NCBI GenBank assembly: GCA_001509335.1
Contig: LGGY01000117.1
Span: 1-6,259 of the forward strand
Reading direction: 5' to 3'
Length of the DNA stretch: 6,259 nt
Source: Fidelibacterota bacterium 46_43
GTDB lineage: Bacteria > Fidelibacterota > Fidelibacteria > Fidelibacterales > Fidelibacteraceae
The translations under genes and the position numbers were made by a program. This document shows positions 1-6,259 of the stretch, in pieces; the first letter of the stretch is position 1, and every line of letters starts with the position of its first letter. The notes below the pieces were generated by a model. That model was given only the letters and a program-made list of their open reading frames with translations. It was not told the DNA's origin and did not search any database.

Positions 1-909
1 CCAGAAAAAAATCTTTTGTTTCAATGGAGAAGCCTGGCCAATATCATCCAGAACCTTGGCATAAATCTTTTCATATAAACGAGGAACACTGACCAGGTAA
101 TGGGGTTTGGCCTCTTTGAGGTTATCCGGGACTTTCAGGATTCCTTCGGCAAAATAGGTGGTTGACCCAATCCAGAAGGACATGTGAATGCCCACCCGTT
201 CAAGGCTGTGACTCAGTGGGAGGAAAGAGAGCCAGCGGCATCCGCTTTTAAAATGAAGCGTTTCCTGGGAAGCCTGAATATTGGTGGAAATATTGAATTG
301 CGACAACATCACTCCCTTGGGCATTCCCGTGGTACCGCTGGTGTATATGATTGTCCACAAATCATCTTTTTTCCGCTCGGCCCCCCGGCTTTCAAGGGTA
401 AAATCCACTTTGGCCTTATGGGCTTTGCCCTTTTCCGCCAATTCTTCGAAAGTCAGAATCATGGGATCATCGGTTTCAAAAGGATCAAAGACAATGATAT
501 ACTGTAAGTCCGGCAATTTTTTCCGGACGGCCAGCACTTTTTTTACATCCTCTTCAGAAGAGGCAAAAACAGCTTTGGCGCCTGAATCTTTCAGGATGTA
601 TTCCACCTGTTTTTCCATCAGGGTCGGATAAATAGTGGCACTGACAATACCAAAATGGGCACAGGCAAAATCGGTAATAACCCACTCTGGCCGGTTTTCA
701 GACTGAATGGCAATCCGGTCACCCGGTTTCAGTCCCAACGCATCCATACCCATGGCAATATTTTCTGTGACATCCCGAACCTCGGCATACGTAATTCCCT
801 GCCACTCACCCTCTTTTTTGGTGTAAAAAGCAACCATGCCGGCGTTGTTTTTCTGAGCATCTGCAAACAATGCAGGTAGTGTTTCAATATATTCCAATTG
901 ATAGGTCAT
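1..909 (-). CDS. Long-chain acyl-CoA synthetase (AMP-forming), N-terminal part, truncated by window edge
   Basis: The enzyme activates fatty acids in two steps: ATP plus fatty acid gives acyl-adenylate, then CoA gives acyl-CoA, feeding lipid synthesis or beta-oxidation. It should be cytoplasmic or membrane-associated. Reading the minus strand from the ATG at 909-907 gives 303 open codons to the left edge. The AMP-binding P-loop YTSGTTGMPKG lies at residues 189-199. The LPLSHSLER motif lies at 230-238 and the PRLYEKIYAKV motif at 276-286, both typical of the FadD15-like bacterial/eukaryotic long-chain branch. The residues KPGDRIAIQSENRPEW (61-76) are also family-typical. Full-length members have about 600 residues, so roughly half, including the C-terminal lid domain, is outside the window. 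The start is fixed by a perfect AGGAGG nine bases upstream. No frame disruption is seen. Family assignment is firm, but chain-length preference cannot be read from this part. Confidence 0.95.
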   Translation of the reverse strand, partial: MTYQLEYIETLPALFADAQKNNAGMVAFYTKKEGEWQGITYAEVRDVTENIAMGMDALGLKPGDRIAIQSENRPEWVITDFACAHFGIVSATIYPTLMEKQVEYILKDSGAKAVFASSEEDVKKVLAVRKKLPDLQYIIVFDPFETDDPMILTFEELAEKGKAHKAKVDFTLESRGAERKKDDLWTIIYTSGTTGMPKGVMLSQFNISTNIQASQETLHFKSGCRWLSFLPLSHSLERVGIHMSFWIGSTTYFAEGILKVPDNLKEAKPHYLVSVPRLYEKIYAKVLDDIGQASPLKQKIFFW

Positions 910-918
910 GAACTGTTC

Positions 919-924
919 CCTCCT
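919..924 (-). promoter_or_regulatory. Shine-Dalgarno site of the acyl-CoA synthetase gene
   Basis: On the minus strand the sequence AGGAGG stands nine bases before the ATG at 909-907. It is a perfect anti-16S match and settles the start codon. Confidence 0.85.
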
Positions 925-936
925 GTTCATCGTTTT

Positions 937-965
937 AAGATAATGAGTTTCTTCTTGAAATACAA
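937..965 (-). promoter_or_regulatory. Weak candidate promoter for the acyl-CoA synthetase gene
   Basis: On the minus strand TTGTAT (965-960) and TATCTT (942-937) are separated by exactly 17 bases. Transcription would begin near 930, leaving a leader of about 20 bases that just includes the ribosome binding site. The hexamers match the sigma70 consensus only 3/6 and 4/6, so this is a spacing-supported guess. The 168-base divergent spacer offers no clearly better minus-strand candidate. Confidence 0.3.
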
Positions 966-1029
966 GACATGGAATTACACCTTTCATGTCGGGAGTTATC
1001 AGCCGGCCCAACTGCTGCGGATTTTTTTC

Positions 1030-1058
1030 TTGCACTATATGCTATATCCTCTTAAAAT
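1030..1058 (+). promoter_or_regulatory. Promoter of the tRNA-Glu gene
   Basis: TTGCAC (1030-1035) and TAAAAT (1053-1058, 5/6 to consensus) are spaced by 17 bases, a canonical sigma70-type arrangement. The predicted start point is near 1065, about a dozen bases before the mature tRNA 5' end. The bases between the -10 box and the start point are TGCGGGC. Such a GC-rich discriminator is known from stable-RNA promoters under stringent (ppGpp) control in proteobacteria. Whether that control applies here is inference. Confidence 0.65.
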
Positions 1059-1077
1059 TGCGGGCTATTTGAGATAC

Positions 1078-1149
1078 GTCCCGTTCGTCTAGTGGTCAGG
1101 ACTCAGGACTTTCATTCCTGCAACAGGGGTTCGACTCCCCTACGGGATA
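1078..1149 (+). tRNA. tRNA-Glu (anticodon UUC)
   Basis: A full cloverleaf can be folded. The acceptor stem is GTCCCGT (1078-1084) with ACGGGAT (1142-1148), seven pairs including a G:U first pair. The D arm is 1087-1090 with 1099-1102, its loop carrying the GG pair at 1094-1095. The anticodon stem is CAGGA (1104-1108) with TCCTG (1116-1120) around loop CTTTCAT, putting anticodon TTC at 1111-1113. The variable loop is 1121-1124. The T arm is AGGGG (1125-1129) with CCCCT (1137-1141) around TTCGACT. The discriminator base is A1149. The 3' CCA is not encoded (CTC follows), so it must be added by the CCA-adding enzyme. The TCGTCTAGTGGTCAGGAC segment is characteristic of bacterial tRNA-Glu. Confidence 0.96.
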
Positions 1150-1159
1150 CTCAATTTAC

Positions 1160-1190
1160 AAAGCCTTCTTCATGGGAAGGCTTTTCTTTT
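1160..1190 (+). terminator. Rho-independent terminator after tRNA-Glu
   Basis: AAAGCCTTC (1160-1168) and GAAGGCTTT (1176-1184) form a perfect nine-pair stem with a seven-base loop. The T-rich tract TCTTTT follows directly. It lies ten bases after the tRNA end and should make the tRNA a monocistronic transcript, insulating the operon downstream. Confidence 0.9.
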
Positions 1191-1216
1191 AAATTTAAAT
1201 TTTTAGCTATATATAT

Positions 1217-1245
1217 TTGACTTAATTGCCAGACCCCTCTATATT
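1217..1245 (+). promoter_or_regulatory. Promoter of the four-gene envelope operon
   Basis: TTGACT (1217-1222, 5/6) and TATATT (1240-1245, 5/6) are separated by 17 bases within an AT-rich stretch right after the tRNA terminator. The predicted start near 1252 gives a leader of about 80 bases before the first ATG at 1333. I see no strong hairpin, upstream reading frame or recognised riboswitch in that leader. No further promoter or terminator is evident inside the operon. Confidence 0.7.
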
Positions 1246-1320
1246 TAATAAACCGGGATGATATTTATCACAACAATCCGCAGGGAGAATACCTAACTTA
1301 CCTTAAACACCATAAATATA

Positions 1321-1326
1321 GAGGAG
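1321..1326 (+). promoter_or_regulatory. Shine-Dalgarno site of operon gene 1
   Basis: GAGGAG stands six bases before the ATG at 1333 and supports that start, which also opens directly into a signal peptide. Confidence 0.8.
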
Positions 1327-1332
1327 CCTGTC

Positions 1333-2426
1333 ATGAAACGTGGTCTTTTGTGTTTTCTTGTCTTTTTAATGGCCACTTCCGGATTGTCAGGAGCGGTTCC
1401 CATCCAAATTTCCGAAGAATTTTTCAATGAAGATATCGTTGTGTTCTACCTCTCTGATTTCAATCTGGAAAATCCCCAGGGAAATCCATTGATTTTTGAA
1501 TACTACATCGGTAACAGGAATTATCCCTGTGTATTTCCCGAACCGGTCCAAATCAGCCTGGAATTTCATTTTAAAGCTCGTATCAGGGCTTTGGGTTGGA
1601 CCGATTTTCAGCCCATTGCCACCATTGTTTTAAATCCCTTTTCCATCGCGGGGCCATGCCGCATATCCAACCAGATTATTTCTTCCAATATCTCCCTATT
1701 TTATCAACGGGACAACTTCCTGCCGGAACCTACTCTTTTCTTGTCCGCATTGTCAATGAAAGCAGCGGCCAGGTATCGGAAGCCTCCAAAAATATACGGA
1801 TTGTATCCCCCACCTCTCTGGAACTCATCGGTCCAGGCAATCTGGTTCAAGGACTTCGGGACTTTGAAAATCAGTTTAACCGTTTTCCCATGTTCCATTG
1901 GGAAAGCGAAGCCTGTGCATCCTGCAACTATGCCATCCGTATCTGTGAGTATGTTCCCGGCATCCATGCCAGTCCTTACGATGCCATGATGGATGAGGCG
2001 GTTCTGCCCTTTCCCGACGACGGGGATTTTTACGATGTGGGAAGTAACATCACCGTCTTAAATTATGATCCGGCTTTTGCCGGCCGGGATCTGGAATTTG
2101 GGAAATATTACGTATGGCAGGTTGAAAAAACCTTTAAGACTTCAGGTGGGTTTCAAAGCATGAAAAGCGAAATTTTCGGATTCTTTCTTGAAGATCCCTC
2201 CTCAAAGGAAATGGCCCGTCAAATGATCAATCCGGTAGAAGAACTGCTAAAAGAGCTGGTGGGTGAAGACCAGTTTGAAACCTTGAAAGCCGGTCAGTTA
2301 AGTGGTTACCAGGTGTCCGGCATGATGACAGTGAACGGACGGCCCATTACGATTGAAGAGCTCCGGGCCATCGTCAACGGCATCCGGAACGGATCCTACA
2401 CGATTCAAAATGTGTTTGTGGAATAA
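1333..2426 (+). CDS. Secreted protein of unknown function, probable fibronectin-like fold; one internal frame break
   Basis: First gene of the operon. Residues 1-20 form a Sec signal peptide (basic MKR, hydrophobic core LLCFLVFLMA, likely cut after GLSG), so the product is exported. The frame from 1333 reads sensibly to about 1690-1702 (ending near RISNQIISSN). The same protein style resumes in another frame with LSTGQLPAGTYSF and runs to the TAA at 2424-2426. The total length of 1094 bases is one short of a multiple of three, and one extra base would give about 364 residues. The second half is beta-rich with an aromatic FGKYYVWQVEKTF strand, which I read as fibronectin/Ig-like. It has a cysteine cluster C-x2-C-x6-C (ACASCNYAIRICEY), and the last 80 residues look helical. 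I do not recognise a named family. Ten bases separate it from the FecR gene. It may serve as a periplasmic or surface partner of the downstream proteins; this is inferred from position alone. Confidence 0.75.
1676..1705 (+). other. Frame-break site in operon gene 1
   Basis: Upstream the coding frame is that of 1333; downstream it is one base earlier. Adding one T to the TTTT run at 1699-1702 would join SNISLF directly to LSTGQLPAGTYSF. A longer deletion of 3n+1 bases is also possible, because the downstream frame reads plausibly (FFQYLPILSTGQ) from about 1680 on. Confidence 0.7.
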
Positions 2427-2436
2427 CGAGGTCGCC

Positions 2437-3123
2437 ATGAAATATTTACAAGTCATTCTTATCTTTCTCCTGTTCTTTACGATCATCCCCGCTAATGCCG
2501 ATAATCAGAAACTCGCTATGGTGGCAAAAACACGGGGGGAGGTGACATACCGCCACAAAGATGATACGTCCTTTAAAAACACGGCAAAGGCCGGAACGAT
2601 CCTGGAAAACGGGGATATCATCAAAACAGGAAAAGAATCTTTTGTCGCCCTGATCTTTCTTGATGATAAAAGCCAGGTTAAACTCCTGGAAAACTGCGAT
2701 CTTGAAATCCGGGGAGAAAAGATCCGGAATCAGCTCAATAAGGATCTTTCCATGAATTTCGGAGAATTGAAGGCTGAAATTTCCGATCAGCGCCGCGGGG
2801 CATTTAAAATATCCACGCCAACTTCCGTCGCTTCGGTGAAAGGGACCGATTTCTGGATTTTATCCGATCCCCGGCTGGGTGATAAAATTATCGGTCTGAG
2901 CGGACTCGTGGAATTGACGAACCAGATCACAGGCTACACGGTGTCTGTCGGCCCCAATCAAACAGGATTATCTCTTCCAAACGGTAATGTGAACGTTCAG
3001 GTAACCAACCCGAATGATATCCCCGAGGATATTGTGGTGGATGAAAAAGAACTTCAACAACTGAAAATCCAGTTTCAAAATCCACGGGGAGAATCGAAAA
3101 ACATCATCATAGAATATCGGTAA
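2437..3123 (+). CDS. Secreted FecR-domain protein
   Basis: The protein has 228 residues. Residues 1-21 are a signal peptide (MKYLQVILIFLLFFTIIPANA, cut before DNQ), so it is exported to the periplasm or surface. The FecR fold follows: GEVTYRHKD at 34-42, AGTILENGDIIKTG at 52-65, FVALIFLDDKSQVKLLENC at 69-87, and the hallmark STPTSVASVKGTDFWI at 126-141, then GLSGLVEL at 153-160. The last 60 residues are hydrophilic and end without a membrane anchor. The classical FecR is an inner-membrane anti-sigma regulator. This one has no N-terminal anti-sigma region and no sigma-factor gene beside it, so a ligand-binding or scaffold role in the envelope is likelier. The ATG at 2437 is preferred over the upstream in-frame ATG at 2353 because it begins the signal peptide and follows GAGG at 2428-2431. 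The frame is intact. Confidence 0.9.
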   Translation: MKYLQVILIFLLFFTIIPANADNQKLAMVAKTRGEVTYRHKDDTSFKNTAKAGTILENGDIIKTGKESFVALIFLDDKSQVKLLENCDLEIRGEKIRNQLNKDLSMNFGELKAEISDQRRGAFKISTPTSVASVKGTDFWILSDPRLGDKIIGLSGLVELTNQITGYTVSVGPNQTGLSLPNGNVNVQVTNPNDIPEDIVVDEKELQQLKIQFQNPRGESKNIIIEYR

Positions 3124-5554
3124 TGAAGAAGCGCCTCTTCCGGACCCTGTTCCTCCTGTGGATCCCCTGCATCCTTACAGCTCAAACAGGTACTCTTGTC
3201 CATATTCCGGTCACTGAATATACACCAGGTGAAACGCTGACATTTCAATGTTTATTTTCCGGGAATATCTCCCGTGTCAAGGCGTTGAATCTGTTTATTC
3301 GTCCCGCCGGGAACCGGTCATATCACCAATATCCCATGAAATACAACGGGATCGAATGGACAGCCACCGTACCGGGCATCGCTTTATCCGGCGGGGCCAT
3401 GGAATATTTCATTCTGGCTGAATTATCCCATGGGGGTGTGATCAGTACACCGGACGACAATCCCTTTGATTATCCCCTGACCATCCGGGATGCGAAAGCC
3501 GGTAAAGCCTCCGTTACAGAACGCATGTCCATGCCGGAAGAAGGCGGTATCCCGGCAGAATATATTATCCTTGCCCCGGAGCCGGGGGTAGCCATTGAAA
3601 GCAGTGATTTTGTAATCGCCGTATCCCTTTTTAATATGCCGGACATTGATTTATCCAGCATCCGACTGGAACTGAACGGCAGCGATTATTCCTCCTACAT
3701 GGAAAAATCCCCCGATATTATCACGCTTACCCTGCCACCTGGCACCCTTAAATCCGGGATGTACACGGTAACGCTCCATGCCCAAAACCATTATGGTTCC
3801 CGTTTCAGTCCCGAAACCTGGACATTTACACTCATCAGTGCCCAGGAATCCATGCAGCGCATAAACCGTTCTCTGAATGGCCGGGTGGGCACCGAATTCC
3901 GCTGGGAAAATGTGGATGGGGAACCCAACAATCTCATCCGGTTCACCGGCAGAGAAATTCTTTCAATGCCTATGCCCGGACATCCTATACAGATCTTGAA
4001 TTGGGAACTTTTTATCCGGAGATCTCCAGACTTACCCTTTACGGGAACCGGGTCAACGGTGCCATGATCCGGCTGAAACTGAATTTTCTGAACCTGACAT
4101 ACCTCAGGGGGGAACTGCTCCGAGAGGTTCTGAACCGGACGGAACTGGACAGCAGCTCGCGCACCTGGTCTATTTCCTCCTTTACCTATGCCAGGGATAT
4201 CCAGATCATTCAACCTGAAATACGTTTTGGATCCTTCCTGAACTGGAAAATGACCCTCATGCATGCCCGGGATGACACCGCCAGCCTTGATCCGGCCCTG
4301 AATATTGAGGATTATAACCCGGAAACTGATTCGTATGTCTTCCGGGGAAATTCACCGGTGGACAATCTGGTTTTTGATAATTGTATCACCCTGAGCCTGG
4401 ACAATCAGCGTCTTGTATGGTCCCACAATTTAGCCCTGAGCATGACAAACCGAAACATCCGGGGAGGAGTGCATGATTCCATCACCATCGGTGACGAAAT
4501 CATCAGTATTTCAGACATACTCCCGGATTTCCTGAGTCCTGACCGGCTGTCCCGTTTCTTTATCATCAACGAAAACACAACCCTTCCCATACCGGCTGAA
4601 GTCAGCGAAGACCTGACAGAATTCAGGCTCAAGCCCTATAAAATCATGGACTACCCTTCTCTGGCTTACTGGACAACTTTGCGCCTGAATTACTACAACA
4701 ACCTGGTTACATGGACATTTAAGCATATTGCGCCTGAATTTTCATCTCTTGCTTACCCGGGCCTACAAACGGATATTCACCTGTCTGAAATCGCGGACCG
4801 GATTCGTCTTTTCAGAAACCGGCTGATCGTAACTCTCCGGTACAGCAGCCAGTATGATAATCTGTTGGGGCAACATAAAGAGTATGTGACCAATACCAAT
4901 TCCTTATCTGCAGCGATATCTGTCATGCCGGGGCAGGAACTTCCCACCGTGTCCATGTCTTTCAGATACTATCTCAGGGAAAACGACCTGAATACCGTCA
5001 CGGATACCCTCAGCGAATTGCTTACATCTGCAACAGCCGACCAGCGGATACGCAATGAAAACCTGTATCAGATGTTTACTCTGACCCAACCGCTGAAAAT
5101 CGGTGGCATCCCCTCAGATCTGACGATCAATTATATCCGCACACTTCGGAAGGATAAAATCCCCAACAGGCCGCCAGGCTATATCAGTCCCGATTATTCC
5201 CTGAATCTCTGGTCCGCTTCTTTCCTCACCCGGTGGTCATCCACATTGACTCAGACCCTTTCCTGGAGTCTGATGGATAATAAAATCAGCCGTACATCCG
5301 ATTTCACTTACCAGACCTTCGCCGGAAAAATGGAAAAATCTTTATGGGAAAGCAAGCTCTACGGAGCTTTTGAAATCAAATGGACGCATGCTTCCGGAGA
5401 TGTAGCCTTTGACCAGTACCAGGTTTCACCTGAACTCCGCATAAAAATTTTCAAAAATGATTTGTTTCTAAATCTGCACATTAATAAACTGAATCAATCC
5501 GGAACAACGGGAACGAGCACCCGGTTTTATACGAAATACACTTACCAATTCTGA
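3123..5554 (+). CDS. Outer-membrane beta-barrel protein with N-terminal Ig-like domains; one internal frame break
   Basis: Residues 1-20 are a Sec signal peptide (MKKRLFRTLFLLWIPCILTA, cut before QTG). Residues about 27-123 form an Ig-like domain (paired strands around FIRPAGNRSYHQYPMKYNG, then AMEYFILAELSHGG and TPDDNPFDYPL). Residues about 147-237 form a second one (LAPEPGVAI through TWTFTL). From about residue 250 the pattern becomes alternating polar/aromatic strands of a large barrel, about 550 residues, ending KYTYQF with the terminal Phe expected for BAM-dependent insertion. The frame changes near 3950-3962: LIRFTGRE reads from the 3123 frame, and FNAYARTSYTDLELGTFYPE reads in the frame that ends at TGA 5552-5554. 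The ATG at 3123 overlaps the FecR stop (TAATG) and has no Shine-Dalgarno, suggesting coupled translation. Its specific cargo or ligand is unknown. It may be a surface receptor or anchor for the exported neighbours. Confidence 0.8.
3948..3964 (+). other. Frame-break site in the beta-barrel gene
   Basis: The reading frame moves back by one base here. Lengthening the AAA run at 3955-3957 by one A would read GRENSFNAYAR and restore a single protein. Alternatively 3n+1 bases are missing. Comparable barrels, as I remember them, have two more strands between the first barrel strand and the NRFxxxxRT-like segment, which favours a longer loss, but this needs alignment. Confidence 0.7.
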
Positions 5555-6259
5555 TGAAGATCAAACAAAAAACCTGGCAAAACATCTTAGCCGGTGTAAT
5601 CATCGGGGCAGTCGTCATGCTGCTGACCATTTTAATCCGTGAAACCGGGATGATAGAAACCGTCGAACTGAAATCCATTGATTACAGGTTCAAGCGGCGC
5701 GGCCCGATAGAAGATATCCGGGAGAGGAGCCCTATTGTCGTCGTTGCCCTGGATCAGGAATCCTGGGAATCCATCCCCTATCGCTTTCCCTATCCCCGAA
5801 AAATGTGGGGTGATCCTTCCCAGTAAGCTGAACCAGGAAATTGTCCGGGGACATGTTATCCAGCACATTACTGAACCGGTGGATCTTTTTTACGATGCCT
5901 GCCTGACAACGGGTCTCATCGGTGAATTGAAGGATATTGATCAGTATACGCGGAATTATTCCATTTTTTATCCCCTTAATGATAAGTACTATCTTTTTCT
6001 GGGCATGAAAGCCATTAAGGAGTATCTGGGCATTCATGATTCGGTGAAAATGGCCTTTTCCAAGGATCTGAATTTTATTGAGTACGGCCCTTTGCGTATC
6101 CGCCACAACAACGGAAACAGTTTTATGATCAATTATTACGGGCCTGCCAAAACCTTCAGCTCTTACTCCCTGTCATCTGTCCTGGATGACGCAGAAACAG
6201 ATCTCAGGGGAGATTATGACACAGATTATATGGAATTGTGGAAAGGTGATAAGTCGCTC
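5554..6259 (+). CDS. CHASE2-domain membrane sensor, N-terminal part, with internal deletion/frame break; truncated by window edge
   Basis: The ATG at 5554 overlaps the barrel-gene stop (TGATG). Residues 1-9 are basic, then one membrane helix (ILAGVIIGAVVMLLTILI, 11-28), then the start of a CHASE2 domain: SIDYRFKRRG (41-50), SPIVVVALDQESWESI (59-74) and RFPYPRKMWG (77-86). This frame stops at TAA 5824-5826. The next frame continues the domain from about 5810 to the window end, 150 codons: VILPSKLNQEI, then SIFYPLNDKYYLFLGMKAIK, EYLGI, and the CHASE2 hallmark MINYYGPAKTFSSYSLSSVL (6125-6184). CHASE2 is an extracytoplasmic sensory domain, usually followed by three membrane helices and a cytoplasmic output domain such as a class III adenylate/guanylate cyclase, GGDEF or kinase. 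The output part is outside the window, so the signal produced cannot be stated. The domain identity is strong; whether the gene works is unclear. Confidence 0.8.
5803..5825 (+). other. Deletion/frame-break junction inside the CHASE2 domain
   Basis: PYPRKMWG, which in CHASE2 proteins precedes the helix-strand segment of the RVI-NL-xAGAKVIxFD type, is joined directly to VILPSKL. VILPSKL corresponds to the strand after that segment (GNVVLP-like). The loss is estimated at 40-55 residues by comparison with the general domain layout. The frame change means 3n+2 bases are missing or one is extra. The junction sequence is GTGGGGTGATCC. Confidence 0.65.

Noticed and set aside
184..1092. Several plus-strand open frames of 64-116 codons
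   Set aside because: Those up to about 880 lie antisense to the clearly coding acyl-CoA synthetase gene, have no ribosome sites and show low-information proteins. The 898-1092 frame runs through the tRNA promoter and into the tRNA.
1078..1190. Integration (att) site at the tRNA-Glu 3' end
   Set aside because: No integrase gene and no second copy of the tRNA 3' end are seen in the window. An ordinary terminator and promoter follow.
1185..1205. AT-rich near-palindrome TTTAAATTTAAATTT after the terminator
   Set aside because: It is low-complexity AT sequence typical of a spacer upstream of a promoter. There is no repeat unit elsewhere in the window to support a specific site.
1900..1960. CxxC in gene 1 as a c-type haem site
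   Set aside because: The residue after the second cysteine is Asn, not the His required for CxxCH.
2353..2436. Upstream ATG at 2353 as the start of the FecR gene
   Set aside because: It would lie inside gene 1 and put 28 hydrophilic residues before the signal peptide. The ATG at 2437 begins the signal peptide and has GAGG five bases upstream.
1676..4010. Programmed ribosomal frameshifting in genes 1 and 3
   Set aside because: No heptameric slippery site, downstream pseudoknot or internal Shine-Dalgarno is visible, and the products are not of a family known for recoding. Errors or deletions are simpler.
4001..5554. The barrel portion as an independent gene starting at TTG 4001
   Set aside because: It has no signal peptide and no ribosome site, and the barrel sequence already reads well upstream (FNAYARTSYTDLE). 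It is the second half of the gene starting at 3123.

Overview
The window looks like a chromosomal piece of a Gram-negative bacterium. Gene 3 of the plus-strand operon ends in an outer-membrane beta-barrel with a C-terminal phenylalanine, and three operon products carry N-terminal Sec-type signal or membrane sequences. The Ig-like/beta-barrel protein and the signalling neighbours remind me of families common in the FCB superphylum and relatives (Marinimicrobia, Calditrichota, Ignavibacteria). That placement is an impression from protein style, not a database result.

Layout. Positions 1-909 (minus strand) hold the first 303 codons of an AMP-forming long-chain acyl-CoA synthetase whose C-terminus lies beyond the left edge. 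A 168-base divergent spacer follows, with a strong tRNA promoter on the plus strand, then a tRNA-Glu(UUC) at 1078-1149 and its intrinsic terminator at 1160-1190. A second good sigma70-type promoter (1217-1245) and an 80-base leader feed a tightly packed four-gene plus-strand operon: (1) a secreted protein of unknown function with a probable fibronectin-like fold, (2) a secreted FecR-domain protein, (3) a secreted Ig-like plus beta-barrel outer-membrane protein, and (4) a membrane CHASE2-domain sensor running off the right edge. Genes 2/3 and 3/4 overlap by one base (TAATG and TGATG) with no visible Shine-Dalgarno, which suggests translational coupling.

The working model is an envelope sensory cassette. 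A surface barrel and two exported proteins feed a periplasmic CHASE2 sensor. Its cytoplasmic output domain (in this family often a class III nucleotide cyclase) would lie past position 6259.

The main oddity is that genes 1, 3 and 4 each contain exactly one reading-frame break (near 1690, 3955 and 5812), while the homologous-looking sequence continues in another frame. In gene 4 a piece of the CHASE2 core of roughly 40-55 residues seems to be missing at the break. Genes 1 and 3 can be restored by one added base but could also have lost longer pieces. Genes 2 and the acyl-CoA synthetase are intact. Assembly or sequencing error is the simplest explanation. Decay of the whole cassette is the alternative.
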